64,000 nucleotides of DNA, from contig CM053337.1 in assembly GCA_028583605.1 (NCBI GenBank), forward strand, positions 11,620,634 to 11,684,633. The letters are read 5' to 3'. Position numbers and translations under genes: made by a program. The stretch is from Dastarcus helophoroides (taxonomy: Eukaryota; Arthropoda; Insecta; Coleoptera; Bothrideridae). The number at the start of each line of letters is the position of its first letter. The stretch's first letter is position 1. The notes beneath the pieces are model-generated. The model was not told where the DNA came from, ran no database searches, and saw only the letters and a list, made by a program, of their open reading frames with translations. Shown piece by piece: positions 54,349-64,000 of this stretch.

Positions 54349-54930
54349 TTGGTGGAACGGATTGGTCCTTAGTTATCTTCAAAAATTGAAATACGGAACT
54401 TTTCCCCTGAGCAACCTTTGTTGTGTTGGATATACTTCTTCCGGGATTGGACCGTGTCAAAGAACTACTAAAAGTGCTCGACGCTTCGCCCACCATCGTA
54501 GGAGGCTTCTTCAGGAACAAAGAAAAGAAAAAATAAATAAGAAGGAAAATATAAGGGAATATGCAAACATGAAAGAATGAAAAAGGCCAATTTCAAAACA
54601 TCAGAGCACGGCAACCCAGAGAAAAACTTTCTTGTCCTTTGTACCGATTTTCAATTCAGAAGAGTTTCACCTTTCCTTATATTCCCTTACATTTCCCTTT
54701 TTATTTATTGTTTCTTTTCTTTGTTCCTCTAGAAGCCCCCTACAATGGTGGGCGAAAAGTCGAACACTTTTAGTAGTTCTTTGACACGGTCCAATCCCGG
54801 AAGAAGTATATCCTGTACTGACTCTGGCCGTGGAAGCCTTCGTTATCATACCTTGTTGTTTTTTAATCGTTCTTGGGGGACAAGTTCTGCATTTCAATCC
54901 AATCAATAGTTTTAGCAACCAGTGCAATTT
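54349..54930. repeat. Inverted repeat with ~230-bp arms
   Basis: Left arm ~54349-54575 and right arm ~54655-54927 are reverse complements; the best-conserved core is GGATATACTTCTTCCGGGAT and ~100 bp after it (>90%). Both arms have the same open frame (ILLPGLDRVKELLK..., or in another frame GYTSSGIGPCQRTTKS), so a coding fragment may have been duplicated in inverse. The outer left 50 bp (GGTGGAACGGATTGGTCC) also occur at 45538 inside the MITE. Confidence 0.75.
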
Positions 54931-55370
54931 TACCTCTGGATTTAATTATTCCAACTTTTATTAACCATCTTTAGTATTTACATTCATGTTATTGACCAGT
55001 TGTTTTTATTTTATTTTTAATTTAAATCTTAAAAATTCGGAAGATGCTTATCGGGATATCTTGCTTGGAATTCAGTGCAGACCTCGCGTACTCGAGGCAC
55101 CAATTTGAATAAAAATTAATTTTAACTCTTTCTTCCCGATTTAATAATTGATTCATCTTAGGAACTAAATCAAAACATTATTTTTATACACATTCAATTC
55201 CACAAGATTTCAAAAACATAGTGATAGCTCAATGAAGAAGGCTCCTTTCAAATAACACAATTTTTGTTTAATTTTCGATGCCTAATATTGCCACCTACTG
55301 GCGAACGTACAGGGTGCCTTCGGAAAGAAAAGCAATTATTAATTTTTTATAGTAATTTATTGAACATATT
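54931..55370. other. Intergenic; end of a mariner-like element
   Basis: No gene. TACAGGGTGCC at ~55309, next to the mariner-like fragment, may be that element's end. TTGCCACCTACTGGCGAAC precedes it. Confidence 0.35.
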
Positions 55371-55375
55371 TGCAT

Positions 55376-55620
55376 GAACACTTAAAATTCTTCGAAGTAC
55401 TGTCCTTTGGTTCCCACACATTTTTTCCACCAACTCTGCCATGACCGGCACCCGCTTAGGAACGCGTCTTCGGGGACCTAATGCAAGGCCTTCGACACGG
55501 ATGATTGGATCTCTTCTATGGGTTCCTTTCAGGGCTGCCTTAATCTGTGGGAACAAAAAAAAGTCTGCTGGGGCGAGATCAGGACTGTAGAAGGCGTCGG
55601 TATTTTGTGTAGCGGACATA
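55376..55620 (-). pseudogene. C-terminal fragment of a mariner/Tc1-type transposase
   Basis: Reads FYSPDLAPADFFLFPQIKAAL, containing the third catalytic Asp region (YSPDLAPADFFLFP), then after a frameshift WQSWWKKCVGTKGQYFEEF and a stop, the usual C-terminal end (W.KC....G.YFE). About 40 residues between them are scrambled. Everything 5' of the fragment is missing; it is a different mariner type from 51.7-52.4 kb (LAPADFFLFP versus the other subfamily's end). Confidence 0.8.
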
Positions 55621-56210
55621 TCTTTTCTCGTCCTGATGACCCTTTTTCGGAGTCTTCCGCCGGTGCTTCTCTCCCCACAAATTCGGAATTGCAGGCGGTT
55701 AATCAGGGGTATTGCCTTCGCAGGTTTCGTAGTTTACCTTCTGATACGAAGCCTAGGGAGCGTAAAATCCTTCAGAACGTAACGTTCCGGGGGCCTCCTT
55801 GTCCGCATGGACCATCTCAACATTCTTTAAAGCTCCTTCTGCTCGTCAGGAATATTTTCAACCTCCTCCTGCTAGCCAGGGATATCGTTACTTTGAGCCT
55901 TAAACCTCATCATAAAGGGCAGGATATCATTGTCTCTTTCACTCCCGCTTTCCAATCGACGACGTTTCACGGCCCTCCTCCGCAATTTATCCTGATCTTA
56001 ACGAGGTTGTATATCATTGTCGCTTTCGCTGCTATATAAGCATATTCGGTTTCTACAAACACGTGAGCCGCTAACGCTTTTTAGTTCCTAACCTACTGCT
56101 GTTCGTCGGGGATATTTACAACCTTCTCGTTCTCGCCAGGGACAACAAGCTCCTCTTCCTCTAATGAGGTATCTAAAACGTCACTTTGAGCCCCACACCA
56201 CATCTTGCAT
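55621..56210 (+). other. Pro/Gln/Tyr-rich coding-like remnant, unrecognised
   Basis: GC-richer than its surroundings. In one frame it reads RPDDPFSESSAGASLPTNSE, in another ARQEYFQPPPASQGYRYFEP and, ~230 bp on, RRGYLQPSRSRQGQQAPLPL, an internal repeat of an R-x-G/E-Y-x-Q-P type unit. It could be a decayed gag-like or RNA-binding low-complexity region. A 173-codon open frame at 55518-56039 runs through it but starts within the mariner fragment on the other strand and mixes frames, so I do not call it a gene. Confidence 0.3.
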
Positions 56211-56859
56211 TATCCTGGTCCGAGGTTATTGGGTATTAGTCTGTCCGTTATTTACAAAGTTGACCTTTTTGACTTGGTTATCCTTTAAATTATTTTTTTG
56301 CAGTCCAAAAACAGCTTTAGTAAAGAAAAAACGGTTTTTCTGATGCCGTTTAACCCTGCCTAAATAAGGATACTTTTCCCATTTAATTAACACGGGAGTT
56401 TTTGAACCTTTTGGAAAATAATTTTTTTCTTGTTTATTATATTCAATAAATTACTAGTTGTTGTTGATTCTGCTTCTATTATGATTCGTTTATGTGGGAA
56501 AGTTTTCATATTAAAGTTAAACAGTTATATTATAATTTTAAATAGAATTGAAATTGCAAGTTTTATTTTAACTTTTTTTTTCAATATTTTCTTATTTTTT
56601 TATTTATCGCTAATTTCATGGCATTTATGTAATAGTATAATGAAAATTTTTATTAAAGATAATTAAGAATTTTATTTTAAATTTGCTATAAGTAAAATAC
56701 CTTAAAACCATTTAGCGGTTGAATATGATTTTTTAAAATGAGAAGCATTTTCACATTGGTTGAATGATTTAAATTTTCACGTACTGCCATTGTGTTTTCA
56801 AAAATATTTTTTCCTACAAAATTATTATACTTATGGTATGACAAAATTTAGGTAAAAAA
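56211..56859. other. Intergenic, no gene
   Basis: AT-rich, with a hydrophobic low-complexity open stretch at 56430-56666 that is not supported as a gene. Confidence 0.35.
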
Positions 56860-58600
56860 TACCGTCAAACGGGGTGAAGTGGATCAAAATTTAACGTATT
56901 TCATAAATATATCAGCTTTTTAAGCAGATAAAAATTTGAAAAAAATTATCTTAAAGTCTTATTGTCCAGCTGTACAAAAAGCATATTGCTGATAATTTCG
57001 GCCCCTAATTATTGCTAGCCTCTTTTATGTAAAAGTGATCCGCTTCCCCCCTTATATGGGGTGAAGTAGATCACTTATTTAAAATTATGTTAAATCCACT
57101 TTACCACAACTATGGGGTAAAGCGGTTACATAAATAAAAAAAAACAAATTTCTTGATACCATACTGTGCGTTGTGTTAATTTTGGGCCCAATATCGTATT
57201 AAAACAACAGCTATTAAAACAGCAACAAGTTTAAAAACTTTATTTATTGCCACTTTCCACATCACCATCCATAAGGGTGGGTATAAGGTCAGACACCGAA
57301 ACACTTTTTCCGGCCACGACATTTAGCTTCTCTCCACGTTTTGGAGTTTCCACACTTTCAGTTCTCATTTGATTCAGGTAGTCGAGAACTGTATTGCACC
57401 ATGCTTTTTCTTTAGGCTGGGTCTCTTCCTGTTCTGGATTTATTTTAAGATGCTTATTTTATTTTTCAAAATAGCACTTGGTTGATATGGTGATATTCCA
57501 CAGGCTTTAAATCTGGCAAGTGTCTTGGCTTTAGATCTGGCACCAATTTTTGCAATAATTTTTTTTAACAAACGGGGAAAACATGTCTTTGGTAGAACTC
57601 CTCGACTTTTAACTTCCACGTTTCTATAATCGCTCGCCATGCTGCTTTAAATGGCCTAAAATAGGGCACGTCTAGTGGTTGTAGCATATGGGTAGAATTC
57701 GCGGGAAGGACAAAACTTATATTGTTATTCTCGCATTGCTGAATAACAGTGACCGTTAGGTGACAATTTAAATTATCGCCAATCATTAGTTTTGGACCAT
57801 CCAAATTTTGCAAATACGGCAAAGCAACAGTTAGGAACCAGTCTTCAAATGTTTCACTGTTGAACCATCCATTTGTCGATCGATTGTATCTTGACCCTTC
57901 CGTCCACCCTGAGTGCATGCATATGTTTGGCTTTGTAAACCACGTAAGGTGGAAGTAGAGTGCCCTTACCAGTTATTGCAAACATAACACTTGTACTAGA
58001 TTTTGATGTATCGATAATGCAATAAGCATGTTTCACTCCCAGATTAACCACAACTTTGGCGTCACCCGAGTCATCGGAAAAGTTCTTCTCATCATAATTA
58101 ATTATGTTGGAAGGCGGTACACCCTTAAGGGACTCGTGCAAATGAATAAAATATTTTTCGACCATTTCATATAATACAGCAGCTCCTTCTCTCTTGGTAT
58201 TTTCAGCTAATTTTATTGTTAAGTCCGGTGTCTCAACAAAAATGATTTAAACCAATCGATACCAGGGAGATTGTCCTTGAATCGTTTTTCCCTTTTACCT
58301 AATTTGTTAAGATATTGTTGAACTATAAATCTGACATCATAACTTTTTAAAAGAAACCCCCACTCCGCACAGAGCAAAAACATTTCCTTCAATCTACTTT
58401 TTTCTTCACCACTTAAAACTGATTGACCGTCATATTTTCCTCTTTGCTTTCTATGATATTTTCTATTAGGTGTTGTGTACGGCACTCCGTAAGACTCAGC
58501 TGCAGCTCGCATTGTTGCTTTTGCTAAAAACACCGGATCATAAGTTCGTTTCGCTTGAACACCCAACTCTTTTTTTGTATACCCTAGGCATTTTTGTAAA
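56860..58600 (-). mobile_element. Jerky/pogo-type transposon remnant
   Basis: The left end has ACCGTCAAACGGGGTGAAGT at ~56861, and the GGGGTGAAGT[AG]GATCA word recurs (also inverted) at ~57028-57076 and in relaxed form near 57094-57123: subterminal repeats typical of this group. The transposase pseudogene follows on the minus strand. I do not see the matching right TIR before 58.6 kb, so the right end is lost or unrecognised. Confidence 0.65.
57440..58566 (-). pseudogene. Jerky/pogo-like DDE transposase, broken
   Basis: Four consecutive pieces on the minus strand. N-terminal: KRTYDPVFLAKATMRAAAES and YGVPYTTPNRKY (psq-type HTH), then GIDWFKSFLLRH (CENP-B-type). Core: NIINYDEKNFSDD (first Asp), PKLMIGDNLNCHL (second Asp), THMLQPLDVPYFRPFK (third Asp). 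C-terminal: ARFKACGISPYQPSAIL. The intervening region matches DDE_1 order. Frameshifts lie near 58.19, 57.88 and 57.58 kb. Distinct from the pogo-like gene at 34-36 kb (different linker, no PHD finger seen). Confidence 0.85.
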
Positions 58601-59074
58601 CTAAAAAAACAAATAATATTACTTTAGTAGCTAGGTTAGGCTGGTTCTACGCCAACCTCAGGTGCTATTTCACTTCTGCTCCTGGTCCCCAGGTGCTATC
58701 CGATTCTGTACCTACACCTGGGCTACGTTTTGGTGTGTCTAAACTGCTCTGTTGGCGGTGATAGTCTCCTCGAGGTGCAATTTACCGACTTTTTAGGCTA
58801 TTTTCAAGTCAGAATTAGTGTTTATTGCACCTTAGACTGATGTCTAGTTGGTTACCGTTTCTACTCCAACAGAGAAGGTGGAACCGATTCGACTTCAGCA
58901 CCTGGCACCTCGCTACTCGCTTCACCGGCTGAACGAGATGCTGTGACGTCGAAAATGTGTAATTCGTTTCTACTCCACTACCGTTTCTACTCCAGTACCG
59001 TTTCTACTCCACAAGCTTATATGTTATGTACATAGATATGAGGGGGGGAATGGAATGAAAAAAGTAGGTATCTG
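58601..59074. other. Spacer with a 17-bp minisatellite
   Basis: No gene. CGTTTCTACTCCA starts at 58965, 58982 and 58999 (17-bp period) with a further copy at 58856. AGGTGCTAT is repeated at ~58660 and ~58692. Moderately GC-rich; could be subterminal sequence of the Polinton-type element to the right, but no TIR was confirmed. Confidence 0.5.
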
Positions 59075-59155
59075 CGCGCGAGACGGATTCGAACATGCTA
59101 CCTTGGGATTACTGGTGCGACGCACTAACGCTCTCGACTACCGAGCCGTTGTAAA
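59075..59155 (-). other. tRNA-like sequence, degenerate
   Basis: On the minus strand GGCTCGGTAGTCGAGAGCG has a 4-bp GCTC/GAGC D-stem, CCAGTAATCCCAAGG resembles an anticodon arm with AGT, and TGTTCGAATCC is a good B box/T loop. The acceptor and T stems do not pair. It could be a dead tRNA-Thr-like gene or the head of a SINE. Not called as a functional tRNA. Confidence 0.4.
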
Positions 59156-60065
59156 GGTAAGGGATATTGATGGCAAGTAAGCGAATGGATGTGGTAAGAT
59201 AGGAGAAAAAATATAAATTTTTGCCAAGTGGTATATGAAAAAAATCGTCCTTGTCAACCGGATCTATCGATGAATGACCTATGTTAAAGAAAAAAATTAT
59301 GCTAATGTCAACCTTGATAAGCAGAATTTAAAAAAACGCAGTCGACCGTTTAATAGCTTTTTTTATTACTTGTGATTTGATAAACAGGATGCCAAAAAAA
59401 GGCAGACGGTCGTTTAATAGCTTTTTTTTATTACTTGTGATAGGTGACAAATGAGAATAATTTCGCAGTATTTTTCGGAATTGATATTGTGTAAAAGAGT
59501 TTAATATCGTTGAAGGAATTTAAATGGATAACAAAAAAGTGTAAACTAGATTCGTAGAAATAATAACAATCGTATCAGGAGAGGAAAAATTACGTAAAGA
59601 ATAGCTGCATAAACATGTTAACAAATAAAAGATATTACCAAGTTTATGATGTGAATTAAACAAGGATTAGCATGACGCCGGCAAAGAATTACCAAAAGAG
59701 ATGTTTTATTTCATTTAAAGGTCGGAAAACGAATGTTACGAAATAATATGGTAAATTAACATAAGCGTGTATGTTAAGTAGATGAAATCGAAATCATAGA
59801 ATCATAAATTTATAAATAACGGAAATAATCTCGTTTTAATTTGATGATGCAGAAGATGACCTCAATTAAATAAGTAGATATAATTGTCGAAAAAAACTTT
59901 CATATCGTAAATGTCTCATAAAAATGGTGAAATCTGAGTAGAGATAAGGAAAAAAAGCTTACAAAATAATGTAATTAATGTGTAGATTAGGAGTTTCTAG
60001 AAGGAAGTTGGTGTGTTGCTAGGAGTGCGTGAGGGGGTTTTTTATCGCTAAATTATGTAATTCAC
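59156..60065. other. 5' region of the polymerase gene, no gene
   Basis: AT-rich. A 64-bp tandem duplication of GTTTAATAGCTTTTTTT... starts at ~59348 and ~59412. No coding sequence. Confidence 0.45.
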
Positions 60066-60117
60066 CAATATAAAAGAACTCGCGATTCCACCTAGAATTC
60101 AGTCGAGTTTGGTAAGT
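60066..60117 (+). promoter_or_regulatory. TATA/Inr promoter upstream of the polymerase gene
   Basis: TATAAAAG at 60069-60076 and an arthropod-type initiator TTCAGTCG with its A at 60101, 32 bp from the first T of the TATA box, which is canonical spacing. GTAAGT at 60112-60117 just downstream could be a 5' splice site in the leader. The first plausible start codon follows at 60178. Inferred from motifs only. Confidence 0.55.
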
Positions 60118-60177
60118 TAAACCACCATAGTAATATTGTTTATTCTTGTGCTCTTGTATATCTTTTGTGTTGGAAAT

Positions 60178-63100
60178 ATGCTTGTCGTTATATGCGAATA
60201 TTGTGTGAAAGTGTTTAGAGGCAGCTGGCACTTAAAGCGACATGTTCAAAAGATGCATGACTCGAGAACGGGTGCTTCAGCATATACTGAAGAGCCCATC
60301 AAGAAGAAGAGGAAGACGCAAGCATCTACCACTGCAGTGAAGGCTGATTAACCTCCTTGTCGTCGTCGTCGCTGTGTGCCGTCTCCATCAACGAGCCATG
60401 GTGGTGCTGGTGCGCCTCCTGCTGCTAGCTAACTCCTTGTTGACGCCATTCTGCAGCCGTCAACAAGTAAGGCTGCTACTTGGGCTGAAACATCAGCAAG
60501 GAAGGCAACGGAGTCGAAGGAAGAAGAAGAAGAAGACTGCCCCTGGTGCACGCAACCTTCTACAAGAACACCACTCTGTTGGAAGACGCCACCTTCTCCG
60601 CAGCCGTCAACAAGCAGGGCTGCGACTTCGGCGGAAACCTCAGCAAGGATGGGCATGGATTCGGAGGAAGAAGAAGATTGGTCCCCGTGCAGGCCACCTT
60701 CTTCAAGGGCACTCCATCGGACGACGACGACGACGACGAGGACGCCTTCTCCGCAGCCATACAAAAGTAAGGCTGCTACACGGAGGCCACTACCTTGTTC
60801 AAGGGGTTTCAGTACGGATGACGATGACGATGAGGGACTAACCCGGAGATGCGAGATTTGTGGGGTCCAAGTTCTAACCAAATTTTACATAGACCACGAA
60901 AAGACAATAGGACATAGAAAAAGTTCGGCAAGGGATCAGGAGGATAGCACTAGGCCGAAGGTAATAAAGTCTAGTTTTAAGGATCGAATCATCACATTAT
61001 TGTTTGAAAATAAAAATAAGAAAAATGAAGTCGATCTGAAAGGCTTTCTTACCGAAGCCAAGGAGTCGGTCTTTCAGCAGTTGAAGTTGAAGCGGATAGA
61101 ACACATATGTATAAAATATAATTTCGAATTATTGGCCGAGTATTATAAAATGGATAATAATGACCACGTAGATGCCTCGATTAAATCGTTTAGCACAAAA
61201 ATCATGACAATGTGCAACGACGATGATATGCAAAAAAAGTTGGGAAGAATTGATTGCCGGGATTTTAAGAAAAATGGACGATTTTCGGGAGAAGGATAGT
61301 GGCTGGACTCTTCTAGGTATTAGTCATTTAGAGGTTAACATTAATCAATGTTTACCCTTTAGAGGATCCCAGCATATCCCTCTTCCGAGAAACGTAGCGT
61401 TAAAAAAAGCTTGTGTAAATATTCAAAATCGAGACATCTACTGCTTTAAATGGTCAATTATAGCCGAACTATGCTCGGTACAAAATCATCCTGAAAGACC
61501 GCACTCGTACGCTGTAGCAGACATTCGGGCCGAGCGAATAACTCTTGTCTGTGGTATAACGGTCGACTTTTCCAACCTTAGTTTTCCAATGAATGTCAAA
61601 GAGATTAAAAAATTTGAAGAACAGAATGAGGCAATAAGCGTAAATGTGTTTGGTTTAGAGAAACACAAAGTGGTGGGACCTTATTATCACAGTGGTAAGG
61701 AAAGAGCCCACCACATCAATTTGTTACTCTTGGAAAACGGTGGGAAAAGTCATTATATTTGGATTAAACATTTTTCAAGATTAGTATCGTGAAAAATTAC
61801 CCAAAGTCAGCGGCAAATATATTTCTGTAACATTTGTTTGTTGCACTTCACAACGGAGACCAAATTAAATAATCACAAAGTGGAGTGTAACAAAATTGTT
61901 ACAGAAATGCCGATGCCCGACAAGAAGTTTATTCAGTCTGAAAGATATCAGAAACAATTAAATGTACCTTTCGTCGTGTGCGCGGATTCCGAATGTCTGC
62001 TACAGAGTGTAGATGCTTGTATGCCTGATCCGAAAACATCTTGGACCACCACAACACAAGAACATGTGCCATGCGCATTTAGCTATTAGATAAGATTAGA
62101 TAAAGTGTGGGTATGTCTCGGAGTTGGACACATTTAAAACATACAAGGGCCCCGATTCTCCACGACAATTTATAAAATCCTTGGTAAGTGACCTCAGAAT
62201 TATCTATTACGAGAACTTAATGAGACCTAAGCAGATGGAGGCGTTAAGCGATGCGGAGAAAATTGTACAGCAATCGAGTACTGCATGTCATATTTGTAAA
62301 AAGGATTTAGATGGATCCCGTGTAGCGGATACTTGCCATTGAACTGGAAAATACCGGGGTCCAGCTCACAATCCATGTAACTTACTGTATCGCGTACCTA
62401 AATGTTTTCCAATATTTTTCCATAATTTTTCCGGCTATGATTGCCATATGTTTATGAAGGCGCTCGATGAAGTGCCTGGCAGTATTAGTGTCATTCGACT
62501 CAACAAAGAGGCATACATTTCACTAAAGAAACTTGTACTAATGGGTGGTAATGAATTTATGGAGTTGCGTTTTCTAGATTCTGCGCGCAATAAATTAACG
62601 AATTAACGAATAAGGCATGCTCCAGCGAAGATTATCGACATGCGAAAAATGTATGGGAAAAATTTAGGATTTAAAACATGTGGCAATATTTGGACTTATA
62701 TTTAAAGACAGATGTATTATTATTAACAGATATATTTGAAAATTTTAGAAAAATTTGTAAACGGATTTATGATCTGGACTCCTGTCATTTTTTTACCGCA
62801 CCAGGGCTAGCCTGGGAGGGAATGTTAAAGTACACAGAGATCAAATTAGATCTTTTAACCGATTATGATATGCATTACTTTATAAAAAGTGGAATTAGGG
62901 GAGGCATTATCCAAAGCGTACTCCGACATTCAGTAGCAAGTAATAAGTATTTGGCAGAGTATAATAACCAACAATCGTCCAAATATATTACACATTTGGA
63001 TGCAAACAATTTGTACGATTGGGCAATGTCTGGACCTCTTCCATATGCTGATTTCAAGTGGATGCGATAAATGTGGTGGATATTTCACCCGATTCGGATG

Positions 63101-63985
63101 TAGGATACATATTTGAAGTTGATTTCGAATATCCGTCACATTACACGACAAACACAATGATTTACCGTTTTGCGTTGAAAACTAAAAGCCCCTGTATCGA
63201 AACATTCAAAACATATTCCAAATTCAAAAGATAAAAAAAAAAGTACATTATCGACTATAGAAATCTTCAGCAATGTTTAGAGCACGGGTTGAAACTTGTA
63301 AAAATTCATCGCGTTTTACAATTTAAGCAGTCGTGTTGGTTGAAAAAATTCATCGACCTAAATACGCATCACCGTAAATTGGCGAAAAATCAGCTTAAAA
63401 AAGGCTTTTTCAAGCTTTTAAATAACGCTGCTTATAGAAAGACGATGGAAAACGTAGATAAAAAAAAAGACATCAAAATAGCAACCAGTTGGGAAAACGG
63501 ACATGGAAAGAATTTCCATAGTCCAAGTCAGCTCAAAGCGAACATGGTAGCTATTCAGTTAAGTCGTACTCGCGTGTTGTACGATAAGCCGATATACTTG
63601 GGCTTTTGCGTATTACAGTTATCAAAGTTCTTAATGTACGATTTTCATTATAAAGTATATGTTGCCCAAGTATGAGGAACGCATATCGCTCAACTATAAG
63701 GATACGGATTCTTTTATCTACACCATTGAGACCGAAGATTTTTATAGTGACGTAAAGGATGATGTACTTTTGAGGTTCGATACGTCCGAGTACGCTCTCG
63801 ATAATCCATATGGCATACCCTTGGTAAATAAAAAAAATTGTAGGATTGATGAAGGAAAATAATGTAAAAATCGTTAAGGAATTTATAGGGTTGAGACCCA
63901 ATCATCAATCTGGGAGACACTACAGTTAAAAAAGCCAAAGGGGTGAAGAGAGCGTCTGTAAATCAATTAAACTTGGAAAATTAAT
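60178..63985 (+). pseudogene. Polinton/Maverick-type family B DNA polymerase, broken and cut by window edge
   Basis: Protein-primed PolB of a virus-like mobile element; would replicate the element's linear DNA. The N-terminus has C2H2 fingers (CEYC...HLKRHVQKMH; CEICGVQ...HEKTIGH) around an acidic/Pro-rich region with internal repeats (60361-60840). Then SGWTLLGISHLEVNIN, a CNICLLHF finger, exonuclease motifs VCADSECLL, HNFSGYDCHMF and YLKTDVLLLTD, and polymerase motifs A (LDANNLYDWAMS, ~63000), B (KLLNNAAYRKTMENV, ~63411) and C (YKDTDSF, ~63696). Lesions: TAA 60349 and 60430, a shift at the A7 run 61232-61238, TGA 61790, a shift near 62090, TGA 62340, TAA ~62604, TAA 63068, and shifts near 63070, 63230 and 63660. 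No integrase, ATPase or capsid gene is in the window. Confidence 0.88.
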
Positions 63986-64000
63986 AAATTAATAAACGGT

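Noticed and set aside
55518..56039. 173-codon gene
   Set aside because: It begins inside a mariner fragment on the opposite strand, and the better coding-like peptides in the region are in a different frame.
59075..59155. Functional tRNA gene
   Set aside because: Acceptor and T-stem pairing is absent, so it is listed only as tRNA-like.
1..64000. CRISPR array, bacterial operons or ribosome binding sites
   Set aside because: Repeats have the wrong unit and spacer structure, and everything recognisable is eukaryotic mobile DNA.
1..64000. A conserved host gene
   Set aside because: No exon chain with conserved domains outside transposon families could be assembled on either strand.

Overview
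The window looks like an AT-rich, transposon-dense stretch of an insect (or at least arthropod) nuclear genome. The evidence is indirect: degenerate P-element-like, Transib, mariner, pogo/jerky-like, Polinton-type and non-LTR sequences, a Ty3/gypsy-like solo LTR, a tRNA-derived SINE, several satellites, spliceosomal-type intron signals, and no bacterial gene organisation. I see no convincing host gene and cannot name the order. The nearest thing to an intact coding region is a pogo-like transposase at 33.4-35.7 kb, split by two tiny tandem duplications.

Layout. 0-6 kb: AT-rich degenerate repeats and unique sequence. 6-13 kb: an interspersed 307-bp repeat, a broken P-element-like transposase (8.3-10.7 kb) with a recognisable 58-bp intron, a tRNA-derived SINE, a THAP-like fragment and a 212-bp tandem repeat. 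14-22 kb: a diverged 371-bp duplication, hairpins, and a 151-bp satellite organised as A/B dimers and again as a 606-bp higher-order unit. 22.0-31.6 kb: a very large foldback-type element with ~2-kb inverted arms, a further 438-bp-arm foldback inside it and an insertion in one arm. 32.9-36.5 kb: the pogo-like element with TIRs, TA flanks and many subterminal motif copies. 36.5-40.4 kb: AT-rich DNA with a hairpin, a LINE 3' coding fragment and a solo LTR. 40.7-45.2 kb: a second foldback element, one arm of which has been invaded by a near-identical 377-bp satellite array flanked by a 12-bp direct repeat. 45.3-48.0 kb: two non-autonomous TIR elements. 48.8-51.5 kb: a complete but mutated Transib (RAG1-related) element with an exact 5-bp target duplication and TIRs that match the 23-spacer RSS layout. 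51.7-58.6 kb: two mariner-type remnants, a pseudogene of an unnamed multicopy arthropod family, a 230-bp inverted repeat and a jerky/pogo-like pseudogene. 59-64 kb: a tRNA-like sequence, a TATA/Inr promoter and a heavily mutated Polinton/Maverick-type family B DNA polymerase running to the window edge.

No genes here appear to act together in a host pathway; the content is a nest of mobile elements at different ages. The unusual themes are the density of long inverted repeats (at least ten hairpin-capable structures from about 75 bp to 9.6 kb), satellite DNA inside or next to foldback elements, and transposase genes broken by very small slippage-type changes, some at poly-A runs where assembly error must be excluded.
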